Of a stretch of 37,778 nucleotides of DNA, positions 1 to 7,300 are shown piece by piece. A program made the position numbers and the translations under genes. The notes below the pieces were generated by a model. That model was not told where the DNA came from. It searched no databases and saw only the letters and a list, made by a program, of their open reading frames with translations. The first letter of the stretch is position 1. The number at the start of each line of letters is the position of its first letter. Source of the stretch: Lachnospiraceae bacterium UBA3641 (GTDB lineage: Bacteria; Bacillota; Clostridia; Lachnospirales; Lachnospiraceae); contig DFKQ01000073.1 of the NCBI GenBank assembly GCA_002373875.1, positions 1 to 37,778 on the forward strand, written 5' to 3'.

Positions 1-9
1 ATATCGGGC

Positions 10-45
10 TCATACTAAGCTCAAAAAGACTTCGCTAAGTATGAG
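10..45 (-). terminator. Imperfect hairpin downstream of the secreted-protein gene
   Basis: Arms CTCATACTAAGC and GCTAAGTATGAG pair over 12 positions with one mismatch, just past the stop codon of the minus-strand gene that ends at 49. There is no clear T-run, so this is either a weak terminator or only an RNA 3' hairpin. The window edge cuts off the context. Confidence 0.35.
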
Positions 46-48
46 TAC

Positions 49-594
49 CTACCATGGGTAGGGTGCCTGACCGTTATAGAAGGCATGGTATGCTGTCACG
101 TTGGCCATATCAACAGCGTAAGCCCCGTTGGTTGCCAGTACCGCGTTATAAGCCCCCTGATTGACCTTGGCCGAGTTGTTTATGGCCATATTGTTAAGAG
201 CGGTTGCATATATTGACTTATCTGCATATACAGCAGCGTAAATGGGCTCGTTCATCAGCGTGGCCATGTAGGTTGAAGGAACCGGGAAGGCTGCCGCCTG
301 CTGCATCTGATAAGTGATGAGAGCATTGGTCTGGGTCAGCTTAATGCTGGCCGCGTTAAGTGCGGTCTGAGCCTGCATGATCTGGGCCTGATTTGCATTA
401 CTTTTTTTTAGGCTTTCAAGATATGCGTATTTACTCTGGAAATCCGCTTCGAGCGTTGGGACGTTATACATCTGCCTGAGCAGCTGGGCCTGAGCGCCGG
501 CTTCAAGTACATTATATGCGGCCTTAGCCTCCCTCGCCGGCGTAAGTATGAGACAGGCTGCGATCAATAGTGCTGCTGTAATGATTTTCTTCAT
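49..594 (-). CDS. Small secreted protein of unknown function
   Basis: The start is placed at 594 because AAGGAGGGG lies just upstream of this ATG; the longer open frame has no such site. The 181-aa product begins MKKIITAALLIAACLILTP and has a typical signal peptide with a likely cleavage after AREAKA. The mature part, about 155 residues, is rich in Ala, Asn, Gln, Met and Tyr and looks mostly helical, ending in NGQAPYPW. No catalytic motif, cysteine pair or sortase signal is visible. I do not recognise the family. It is transcribed divergently from the 802 gene. It is likely an exported or envelope-associated protein of small-genome-island type, but its role is not inferable. Confidence 0.75.
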   Translation of the reverse strand: MKKIITAALLIAACLILTPAREAKAAYNVLEAGAQAQLLRQMYNVPTLEADFQSKYAYLESLKKSNANQAQIMQAQTALNAASIKLTQTNALITYQMQQAAAFPVPSTYMATLMNEPIYAAVYADKSIYATALNNMAINNSAKVNQGAYNAVLATNGAYAVDMANVTAYHAFYNGQAPYPW

Positions 595-745
595 AATTAA
601 TTTCCCCTCCTTGGATTCTATTGTTTCTGTAAAAATGAGCAAAAATAATCTGTCATATATTTACATCGGTAATTTTACCTTAATCCTTTAGGGAAAACTA
701 CCAAAATTTGACAAAAAGTTTTGGAGGGCACGTTCGATGATTTTG

Positions 746-774
746 TTGTGTGTGTGAATAATATACAGTATAAT
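746..774 (+). promoter_or_regulatory. Promoter for the secreted hydrolase gene
   Basis: TTGTGT (746-751), a 17-base spacer, and a perfect TATAAT (769-774). It lies 28 bases upstream of the ATG at 802, so the leader is short. Confidence 0.55.
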
Positions 775-801
775 TGATATATATTATTGTTTGGAGGCCT
801 G

Positions 802-2157
802 ATGAAGACTAAGATCATTGCTGCAGTCCTGTCTGTTTCGATCGTACTTGCGGGTATCTATATAGCCCCGCAGGCGGATGAACTTGATATAGTGATAAGC
901 GACGAAGATACTGAATTGAATACGGACCTGCTGGAAGAAGATATAACAATGGCTGATGATGTCACGGTCGAGGATTTTGTACCCGAAGAAACAGGGGGTA
1001 TCACGGCTGAAGATATCATCATCGCAGATGACCTGCCATCAGCGGATGCAGGTGATGGCAATGAAGATATCCTGGCACAAGAGGAAGAGGATATACTTGA
1101 TGTCGTACCGGATGAACCCGATAATGCTGTCGATACCGAAGAGGATGAATATTTCGAAACCGAAGAGAAGTATATTTACGACGACCGGCCTTTTGACGCC
1201 TCTTATATAACAGGGGAGGGTGTTGACAGGATCCGCAAGGTGATCATTGCTTATGCCGAGTCTCTGGGAGGCACCTTCATGAGTCCCTATTACAAGGGCG
1301 GGCAGGCGGTCAGTATCCAGTGCTGTGCATATGTCAATCAGGTATGGAAGCATGTATTCGGTAAGGACATATATGACACCGGAGTTATGACCACGACAAG
1401 CCATGAAGGCGAGACCATCTACAACTTCCTTGAGAGGACCGGGGCCAGATCCGGGGATATCCTGTATGTGCGTTATTGGAAGGTGAAGAAGAATGACTGG
1501 TCTTCACATTTTATGATCCTGCTTGATTATGATGAGACGGGTGTGTACGTTACCGACGGATATGAGACTGATGAAGGTAAGTTCGTGGTATGGCGGATCA
1601 ATAAGAAGGCGGTTTACGGTACCAGTAATTTCTTTAAGAAGACGGGAAGTGACAGGGATAAGCCGAACAGCAGGCACTGGACGGGTAAGAACGGAAGCTT
1701 CTTCAAGCTGTACAGGATGCGTCAGGAGGAATGGTGTGCGGTTGCCAACTCGACTTATGAGGAATACGCATCCGACCCGATGGTGAGATCGGTGTTTATA
1801 AGGCCCAACAGGGCGGAGGGAACCTTCACTATCAATGCCATAATATATTCGAGCAACGGGCTTGACAGGGTTCAGTTCCCGGTATGGACGGCTGCAGACG
1901 GTCAGGATGATCTTATGCCTTATTACGAGACGGATGAAGCAGCCTCAGGTGAGATAACCGAGCTCATTAACGGTATGTATGATGTCACATATACCGTAAA
2001 TATAGCTGATCATAACAATGAATGCGGGAATTACATGGGTGAGATGTATATGTATGACAACATGGGAGTTCTTATAACGTCGCGGCTGGATGCGGTCAAC
2101 ATGGACGGCTCAGCCGGAAGCGTATGCGTGGAGCATATACCATGGAGCCTGGAGTAA
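802..2157 (+). CDS. Secreted CHAP/NlpC-like cysteine hydrolase with GBS-Bsp-like C-terminal domain
   Basis: The ATG at 802 is chosen over an upstream TTG (787) because GGAGG (793-797) sits just before it; the product is 451 aa. Residues 1-24 form a signal peptide or N-terminal anchor. Residues about 25-130 are a very acidic, Asp/Glu-rich disordered linker. Residues about 140-310 resemble a CHAP or NlpC/P60 papain-fold amidase: a Cys pair at 174-175 (QCCAYVNQVW) and a His at 236 (SSHFMILLDY), the spacing expected for the Cys-His pair. Residues about 330-440 match the GBS_Bsp-like pattern (VQFPVWTAADGQDDL, later NYMGEMYMYD). This suggests a secreted peptidoglycan amidase or endopeptidase; the substrate is inferred. 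The acidic linker may span the wall or bind cations. Confidence 0.7.
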   Translation: MKTKIIAAVLSVSIVLAGIYIAPQADELDIVISDEDTELNTDLLEEDITMADDVTVEDFVPEETGGITAEDIIIADDLPSADAGDGNEDILAQEEEDILDVVPDEPDNAVDTEEDEYFETEEKYIYDDRPFDASYITGEGVDRIRKVIIAYAESLGGTFMSPYYKGGQAVSIQCCAYVNQVWKHVFGKDIYDTGVMTTTSHEGETIYNFLERTGARSGDILYVRYWKVKKNDWSSHFMILLDYDETGVYVTDGYETDEGKFVVWRINKKAVYGTSNFFKKTGSDRDKPNSRHWTGKNGSFFKLYRMRQEEWCAVANSTYEEYASDPMVRSVFIRPNRAEGTFTINAIIYSSNGLDRVQFPVWTAADGQDDLMPYYETDEAASGEITELINGMYDVTYTVNIADHNNECGNYMGEMYMYDNMGVLITSRLDAVNMDGSAGSVCVEHIPWSLE

Positions 2158-2220
2158 GCATGAGTGAGGCGGGGAACGGTTCTGTGTCTTACGTATCAAA
2201 GCTATGTGAGAGGTATCATA

Positions 2221-2613
2221 ATGATAAATAATTTAGACGACAGAGCCCTGGAATTTGCCGGGGCTTTGTGTAAATTCAGTAATAAAGATGATGCATATCG
2301 TGAGGAGTTCATAAGAAGGCTTGGGGACTCACCGGCCCTTTATAAGGAGTTTATGTATTATCTTGATCATCAGGACTTCCTGTGTGAGATGAACATTGAG
2401 GGGATCACGATACCGGATATTCTGGTATGGCAGGTCGATAAGTTTAAGGCAGGGATCGATGAAGGCCGTTTTGAGCTTAAGTACAATGCGGATGCCATGC
2501 TTCTTGCAGCCTTCAACACCATGTATGAGGTGGAACGCGATCCCGCTCCTTATCTTGAGAACTTCCGCACAGTCACGGGAAGCGATTATGAGGATAAAAT
2601 TAAAGGATACTGA
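2221..2613 (+). CDS. Small cytosolic protein of unknown function
   Basis: Start at 2221 (MINNLDDRAL) is supported by GAGAGG seven bases upstream; a longer in-frame start at 2164 lacks a ribosome site. The product is 130 aa, acidic, apparently all-helical, with no signal peptide or membrane segment. It begins 63 bases after the hydrolase gene, so the two may be co-transcribed. I do not recognise the family and see no catalytic motif. Confidence 0.65.
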   Translation: MINNLDDRALEFAGALCKFSNKDDAYREEFIRRLGDSPALYKEFMYYLDHQDFLCEMNIEGITIPDILVWQVDKFKAGIDEGRFELKYNADAMLLAAFNTMYEVERDPAPYLENFRTVTGSDYEDKIKGY

Positions 2614-2639
2614 TGTGATAATTTCGGACGAGAGGAAGA

Positions 2640-2750
2640 GTGCTCCCTGATTGGATTGAATGGAGAGCGGCGACCCGAAGCATGGATGCCGGGTGGAGCC
2701 CGGTACTCTGACGGTTCGTCCAAAATATTACGACGGGGAGCGGACTTGCG
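2640..2750 (+). other. GC-rich, possibly structured intergenic stretch upstream of the antiporter promoter
   Basis: The 207 bases between the 2613 stop and the antiporter gene start carry no gene. This part is markedly GC-rich and can fold: CCGGG (2689-2693) pairs with CCCGG (2699-2703) around TGGAG, flanked by AGAG and CTCT. It lies upstream of the promoter at 2753, so it would be the 3' end of the preceding transcript rather than a leader of the antiporter mRNA. There is no T-run. It matches no riboswitch that I recognise. Confidence 0.3.
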
Positions 2751-2752
2751 AC

Positions 2753-2781
2753 TTGTATCATACAATATTTTGTGCTACACT
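2753..2781 (+). promoter_or_regulatory. Promoter of the Mrp antiporter operon
   Basis: TTGTAT (2753-2758), a 17-base spacer, TACACT (2776-2781). The predicted transcript starts near 2788 and gives a leader of about 33 bases containing a small CCAC/GTGG hairpin and the GAGGG ribosome site of the first gene. Confidence 0.45.
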
Positions 2782-2820
2782 AAGCAGGAATCCACGAAAT
2801 GTGGAAAGAGGGTAGTCTTC

Positions 2821-3294
2821 ATGTACGTAGCACTGTTTATTTTATGGATAATCTTTAACGGAAGGTTAACACCGGAAGTAGCTGTGTTCGGGCTTATTAT
2901 TTCGGCGGTGATCTTCTTTTTTATGTGTAAATTTATGGATTACAGCATACGTAAGGAGAAGGCCCTGTATATGCTTATCCCCTGGCTCATAAGGTATTCC
3001 CTGATTCTGTTGACCGAGATAGTCAAGGCCAATATTGTAACGGCCGCCTTCGTTCTTAATCCCAAGATCGAGGTGGAACCGAGGATAGTGACTTTCAAAC
3101 CGGATATAAGGTCCGGTTTTCTTAAGGTGGTTCTTGCCAATTCCATAACCCTGACGCCGGGAACCATAACCATTAATATAGAGGACGGTGAATATACGGT
3201 TCATTGTCTTGACCTTGATCTGGCCACGGATATCGGAGAGTCGGTGTTTGTCAGGGAGATATGCAAGGCCCAGAAGATATTGGACAAAGCATAA
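2821..3294 (+). CDS. mrpE: Mrp antiporter subunit E (MnhE/MrpE-like)
   Basis: 157 aa from ATG 2821, with GAGGG eight bases upstream; the longer open frame to 2656 has no ribosome site. MrpE is a small membrane subunit of the multi-subunit Na+/H+ (cation/proton) antiporter. The N-terminal part has two hydrophobic spans (ALFILWIIFNGRLTPEVAV, then LIISAVIFFF), followed by another span around residues 45-65. The soluble C-terminal half has the family pattern LANSITLTPGTITINIEDGE and ends in a short helix. First gene of the antiporter cluster. Length is normal for the family (about 150-170 aa). Confidence 0.88.
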   Translation: MYVALFILWIIFNGRLTPEVAVFGLIISAVIFFFMCKFMDYSIRKEKALYMLIPWLIRYSLILLTEIVKANIVTAAFVLNPKIEVEPRIVTFKPDIRSGFLKVVLANSITLTPGTITINIEDGEYTVHCLDLDLATDIGESVFVREICKAQKILDKA

Positions 3295-3315
3295 CGTTGA
3301 TTGAATCATGCAAAA

Positions 3316-3395
3316 GATCCATCACTTCGTTTGGGATGACGTTTTGGGATGACAAAGACGACAAAAGAATGTCATTCTGAGCCAAGTGAAGGATT
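3316..3395. repeat. REP-like imperfect inverted repeat between mrpE and mrpF
   Basis: The arm at 3316-3340 is the inverted counterpart of 3371-3395 at 18 of 25 positions. The second arm starts GTCATTCTGAGCCAAGTG, resembling a short interspersed repeat (GTCATTCTGAGCGAAG type) that I know from many bacterial genomes. It lies inside the operon and reaches to 15 bases before the mrpF start, so it may form a hairpin in the mRNA. Confidence 0.5.
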
Positions 3396-3409
3396 TGATA
3401 GGAGAAGGT

Positions 3410-3802
3410 ATGTCAGCTGTACAGGGAGCGGCAAGCGCTCTTTTGATCGGAATAATGCTTGTATATGCGGTACTGGTCGTCCTGATACTTATAAGGGCGG
3501 TGGCAGGGCCCAAGGTGGCCGACAGGCTCATGGCGATAAACATGATAGGTACCATAGGTATCTTTCTTATGGCTGTTGTTGCCGTTAAGCTGGGCGAGGA
3601 CTATCTTTTGGACATAAGTATCATATACGCGATGATTAGTTTCCTGTCGGTGGTGATCCTGACCAAGGTTTATATGGGAGTTCATGATTTTAATGTCTTA
3701 AGCAGGTTCAAGAAGGACAGGGAAGCGAAGAAGGAGCTTAAGAACCGCCCTCTGGCCGATGAGGATGAGCTTGACAGGCTTCTTCGCGAAATGGAGAAAT
3801 GA
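3410..3802 (+). CDS. mrpF: Mrp antiporter subunit F (MnhF/MrpF-like)
   Basis: The start is placed at ATG 3410 (MSAVQGAAS) with GGAG at 3401-3404; a GTG at 3386 would fall inside the repeat upstream. The product is 130 aa with three membrane spans. It has the family signature RAVAGPKVADRLMAINMIG followed by a span and LLDISIIYAMISFLSVVIL. The last 40 residues are a charged cytoplasmic tail, longer than in typical MrpF (about 90 aa). The stop overlaps the next start by four bases, as expected for translational coupling in this operon. Confidence 0.88.
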   Translation: MSAVQGAASALLIGIMLVYAVLVVLILIRAVAGPKVADRLMAINMIGTIGIFLMAVVAVKLGEDYLLDISIIYAMISFLSVVILTKVYMGVHDFNVLSRFKKDREAKKELKNRPLADEDELDRLLREMEK

Positions 3803-4122
3803 TAATGGAATGGGTACGTTTTTGCACGGCTGCCATATGCCTTATATCCGCAGCCTTCATGGAGAGTATAGCCGTATACGGTGTGTATAAGTTCAGGTTC
3901 TGCATGAACAGGATGCATGCTGCAGCGATAGGTGATACCATGGGTCTTGCGCTCGGGGCCCTGGGCCTGATTATCCTTAAGGGCTTTTCCTGGTTTTCAC
4001 TTAAGATGCTTATTGTTGTGATCTTCTTATGGATGACTTCATCCGTGTCTTCACACGTCATCATGAGGATGGAGTATTCCATAGATGAGGATTCGGTTAA
4101 GGAGGAGACAGGCGGGAAATGA
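3799..4122 (+). CDS. mrpG: Mrp antiporter subunit G (MnhG/MrpG-like)
   Basis: 107 aa, overlapping mrpF by four bases; a second ATG two codons later is an alternative start. Three membrane spans. The central stretch YKFRFCMNRMHAAAIGDTMG corresponds to the conserved Arg-Met-His-Ala-Ala ... Asp-Thr-Leu-Gly motif of MrpG, followed by a Gly-rich second span. MrpG is a small structural membrane subunit of the antiporter complex. Confidence 0.87.
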   Translation: MIMEWVRFCTAAICLISAAFMESIAVYGVYKFRFCMNRMHAAAIGDTMGLALGALGLIILKGFSWFSLKMLIVVIFLWMTSSVSSHVIMRMEYSIDEDSVKEETGGK

Positions 4123-4427
4123 AGCTCTTTATCATCATACTGGCATTATTCCTCATAGTGTGTGCCATAGCGACCTGTCTTCACAGGACATTGCTTACAT
4201 CAATAATCATATTTATGGCTTATTCTACGATAATGAGTATTATCTGGGCCCTGCTTGAATCCCCCGATCTTGCCATAACCGAGGCGGCTGTCGGAGCAGG
4301 CGTCACTTCAATCCTTTTCTTTGTGACGCTTAAGAAGATAAGGGCCGTTGAAACCACCGAGATCCGGGCCGGAAGCGCGGAAGAGTCGACGGCGATGGCT
4401 GAAGGCATAGGGGCTGAGCATGAGTAA
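4119..4427 (+). CDS. DUF4040/MbhD-like subunit (detached MrpA domain)
   Basis: 102 aa, overlapping mrpG by four bases. Three membrane spans with the DUF4040/MbhD signature SPDLAITEAAVGAGVTSILF near residues 46-66, including the acidic residues that in MrpA/MbhD lie along the ion path. In most two-large-subunit Mrp systems this domain is part of the MrpA C-terminus; here, as in Mbh/Mbx and group-2 style clusters, it is its own gene. The 30-residue tail is polar and acidic. Confidence 0.82.
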   Translation: MKLFIIILALFLIVCAIATCLHRTLLTSIIIFMAYSTIMSIIWALLESPDLAITEAAVGAGVTSILFFVTLKKIRAVETTEIRAGSAEESTAMAEGIGAEHE

Positions 4428-5388
4428 GAAACGCAGGGATTATAAGCTTACCTTTTACAGCAGAATAGAGGATTTCGTCAACGGTAAGGAGGAATTCCTT
4501 CTCTACAGACCGACGGGTACTACTGAGGCCAAGAAGCTTGAAACCCTTGAGGAGGAGCTTACCGAGGCGGCCGACCTTCTTGAGAAGAGGGAGGCAAGAC
4601 AGAAGGTCCAGGACAATACGGAGCCACTGGACTTTCTTAAGCGTTTCCACAGGCTGTACGGGATCATCGCGGTTCTGGTGTGCGCTACCATGATGGGTAT
4701 GCTGATGATAACGGTTTCCTGGCTTCCTAAGTTTGGTGAGCCGGGAAACCCCGCAAATAATGAAGTCATTGCAAGATATATAGAGAAGGGGCAGGAGGAA
4801 ACGGGAGCGGTTAATGTCGTGACCGGTCTTATCCTGAATTACAGGGGATTCGATACCATGGGAGAGACCCATGTCCTTTTTATTGCGGCAAGCTGTGTAA
4901 TGATACTTCTCCTTATAGCCGAAGGGGAGGAGAAGAAGTCAAGCTATGCCTTCGACCGGTATCTTGAACCCAAGAACGATATCATAATCCAGAAGGTTGC
5001 GGCCTTTCTTGTCCCGGTTGTGTTTGTCTTCGGTATTTACGTTATCTTAAACGGTCATCTGTCTCCGGGCGGGGGCTTTTCGGGCGGTGCCATACTGGGA
5101 GCCGGTCTTATAATGTATGTTTCGGCCTTCGGCTTTAAGAAGACACAGAGGTTTATGAACGAGCATGTGTATAAGATAGCCAAGGTGAGCGCCCTGTGTT
5201 TCTATGTGTGCTGCCTTTCCTATTATTTCTATATGGGTGCCCACGGATATGATAATCATATACCCCTTGGAACGCCCGGAAATATAATAAGCTCCGGCCT
5301 TATACTTTTTATCAATATATTTGTGGGGACTGAGGTTGCATGTACCATGTATGCCTTCTACGCCCTTTTCAGGAAGGGGGGACTGTGA
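4420..5388 (+). CDS. MbhE-like / MrpB fusion subunit
   Basis: 322 aa, overlapping the previous gene by eight bases. Three parts are visible. Residues 1-75 are a charged, soluble, coiled-coil-prone extension. Residues about 80-165 match the MbhE/MrpA C-terminal domain, with NVVTGLILNYRGFDTMGETH as the signature. Residues about 185-320 are an MnhB/MrpB domain, with FGIYVILNGHLSPGGGFSGG as the diagnostic stretch. Canonical operons carry MbhE at the end of MrpA and MrpB as a separate protein, so this is a rearranged fusion. The N-terminal extension is unusual and could be a regulatory or docking element. Confidence 0.83.
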   Translation: MSKKRRDYKLTFYSRIEDFVNGKEEFLLYRPTGTTEAKKLETLEEELTEAADLLEKREARQKVQDNTEPLDFLKRFHRLYGIIAVLVCATMMGMLMITVSWLPKFGEPGNPANNEVIARYIEKGQEETGAVNVVTGLILNYRGFDTMGETHVLFIAASCVMILLLIAEGEEKKSSYAFDRYLEPKNDIIIQKVAAFLVPVVFVFGIYVILNGHLSPGGGFSGGAILGAGLIMYVSAFGFKKTQRFMNEHVYKIAKVSALCFYVCCLSYYFYMGAHGYDNHIPLGTPGNIISSGLILFINIFVGTEVACTMYAFYALFRKGGL

Positions 5389-5810
5389 TGTTCGGACCCA
5401 ATTTCTTCCACAACATTTATTCGGTGGTAGCGGTCATCCTTTTTTCGGTCGGTTTTACCACCCTGATGCTTCACAGGAACATGATCAAGAAGATCATCGG
5501 ATTCAACATAATGGATACGGCTGTTTATCTGTTTCTTGCCAGCAAGGGTTATATAGAGGGGCGCAAGGCTCCGATAATCGTAAATAATGTTATGAGTACG
5601 GACGCATACATAAACCCCATTCCTGCGGGCCTTGTGCTTACGGGTATCGTGGTGTCGGTATCCGTTACGGCTCTGATGCTTTCGATAACCATAAGGCTGT
5701 ATGAACGCTATCATACCCTTGATATTGACGAGATATCCTTAAGGTCCAAGAAGGATACCCCCGGACGCAATAAGTATAAGATAGATCTTGAAGGGGAGGA
5801 AAACGAATGA
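5388..5810 (+). CDS. mrpC: Mrp antiporter subunit C (MnhC/NuoK-like)
   Basis: 140 aa from ATG 5388, which overlaps the previous stop as TGATG. Three membrane spans as in NuoK/MrpC. The middle span holds the conserved KKIIGFNIMDTAVYLFLA pattern and the third follows the family PIPAGLVLTGIVVSVSVTAL stretch. A charged tail of about 35 residues follows. MrpC sits next to the antiporter-like subunits and carries part of the proton path. Confidence 0.87.
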   Translation: MFGPNFFHNIYSVVAVILFSVGFTTLMLHRNMIKKIIGFNIMDTAVYLFLASKGYIEGRKAPIIVNNVMSTDAYINPIPAGLVLTGIVVSVSVTALMLSITIRLYERYHTLDIDEISLRSKKDTPGRNKYKIDLEGEENE

Positions 5811-7300
5811 CTTTTATAGAAAACTTCGTCCCCTTTTCAATTATATTGTGTATGGGAGCAGGCATCATAAGCTCGGCGCTTAAGGGCAGGACTTCGAGAA
5901 GGTTTTCGATCATTATCCTGTCTGTCGTGCTTATCTTAAGCTGCTTCGTTCTGGGATATACGGTATATCTGGGACATGCCTTCGTATATGTTATGGGCAA
6001 GTTCCCGGCTCCCTGGGGCAACGAGCTTCGTGCCGGCTGTCTGGAAGGTCTCATGGCTGTATTTTTCTCCGTTATCATGCTTTTGTCGGTCGTAGGAGGT
6101 ATCCGCGGTCAGAATGATGATATCAGAGAGGATAAGATGAACCTCTATTTCATCATGATAGACCTCATGATGGCATCCCTCCTTGCGCTTGTCTATACCA
6201 ATGACCTTTTTACGGCCTACGTATTTGTCGAGATAAACACAATGGCGGCCTGTGCCCTTATAATGATAAGGGATAATGGTCACACCCTTGTTGCGGCGAC
6301 CAAATACATGATCATGAGCCTTCTTGGTTCCGGTCTGCTGCTTATAGGCATCAGTATGCTCTATACGATAACCGGCCAGCTCCTCATGCCCAATATCCAT
6401 GAGGCGGTGGTAAGGCTTAACGAGACGGGGGAGTACGCCATTCCCCTGACGGTCGTCATCGGTCTCATGAGCGTTGCCCTTGCAATTAAGAGTGCACTGT
6501 ATCCCTTCCACAGCTGGCTGCCGGAAGCTTACGGCTATTCCACGGCATCATCGTCAGCGATATTGTCATCACTTGTAAGCAAGGGATATATCTTTCTTCT
6601 TATCAAGATATTTTACAGGGTTATAGGTATGGATGTCATGGTGGGACATAAGATCACCAACATCCTCTTTGTTTTCGGCATCATAGGCATGATAATGGGA
6701 TCGGTAACGGCCATAAGGCAGACGGATGTCCGTCACCTGATCGCCTATTCGTCAATAGCCCAGATAGGTTATATCTATATGGGCATGGGCCTTGGCTCCA
6801 ATGCAGGAATGGTGGCAGCCATCTTCCATATCATGGCCCACGGAGCGACCAAGTCAATGCTTTTCATCGCCCAGAGGGGGTTGGTTGAAGTATCTGATGG
6901 CTCCAAGGACTTTTCGGATCTTAAGGGGTCGGGCTTCCGTAATCACCTTGCGGGACTTGCCTTTGCCGTGGGCGCCTTTTCCATGGTGGGTGTACCCTTG
7001 CTGGCGGGATTTACCAGTAAGGTTTATTTCGCCGAGGCTGCCATTACGGCAGTAAGGGTTAAGATGTGGATCGCCATGATAACCCTGGCGATATCCACCA
7101 TACTTAATGCGGTGTACTTTATCAGGGCTGTCATATCGGTATATACGCCCAGAAACATGGAATATAAGGATTCTTCCTACAAGCCTTCAACTAATATGGC
7201 TTTCGCCCTTATATGCTTTATAATATTCAATTTCTTCTTAGGGATCCTGTCTTATCCCATAGCCAATACGATAGAGACGGGACTTAAGGTGTTTGACTGA
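5807..7300 (+). CDS. mrpD: Antiporter-like large subunit 1 (MrpD/NuoN-like)
   Basis: 497 aa, overlapping mrpC by four bases. About 14 membrane spans, the full length of the proton-translocating ND2/4/5 family. The key TM5 glutamate is Glu142 (YVFVEINTMA), the TM7 lysine Lys228 (AIKSALYPFHSWLPE) and the TM8 lysine Lys259 (SLVSKGYIFL). The signature RHLIAYSSIAQIGYI is present near residue 310. Upstream mrpC is the normal neighbour of mrpD, so this is the best candidate for the classical MrpD. Confidence 0.85.
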   Translation: MTFIENFVPFSIILCMGAGIISSALKGRTSRRFSIIILSVVLILSCFVLGYTVYLGHAFVYVMGKFPAPWGNELRAGCLEGLMAVFFSVIMLLSVVGGIRGQNDDIREDKMNLYFIMIDLMMASLLALVYTNDLFTAYVFVEINTMAACALIMIRDNGHTLVAATKYMIMSLLGSGLLLIGISMLYTITGQLLMPNIHEAVVRLNETGEYAIPLTVVIGLMSVALAIKSALYPFHSWLPEAYGYSTASSSAILSSLVSKGYIFLLIKIFYRVIGMDVMVGHKITNILFVFGIIGMIMGSVTAIRQTDVRHLIAYSSIAQIGYIYMGMGLGSNAGMVAAIFHIMAHGATKSMLFIAQRGLVEVSDGSKDFSDLKGSGFRNHLAGLAFAVGAFSMVGVPLLAGFTSKVYFAEAAITAVRVKMWIAMITLAISTILNAVYFIRAVISVYTPRNMEYKDSSYKPSTNMAFALICFIIFNFFLGILSYPIANTIETGLKVFD

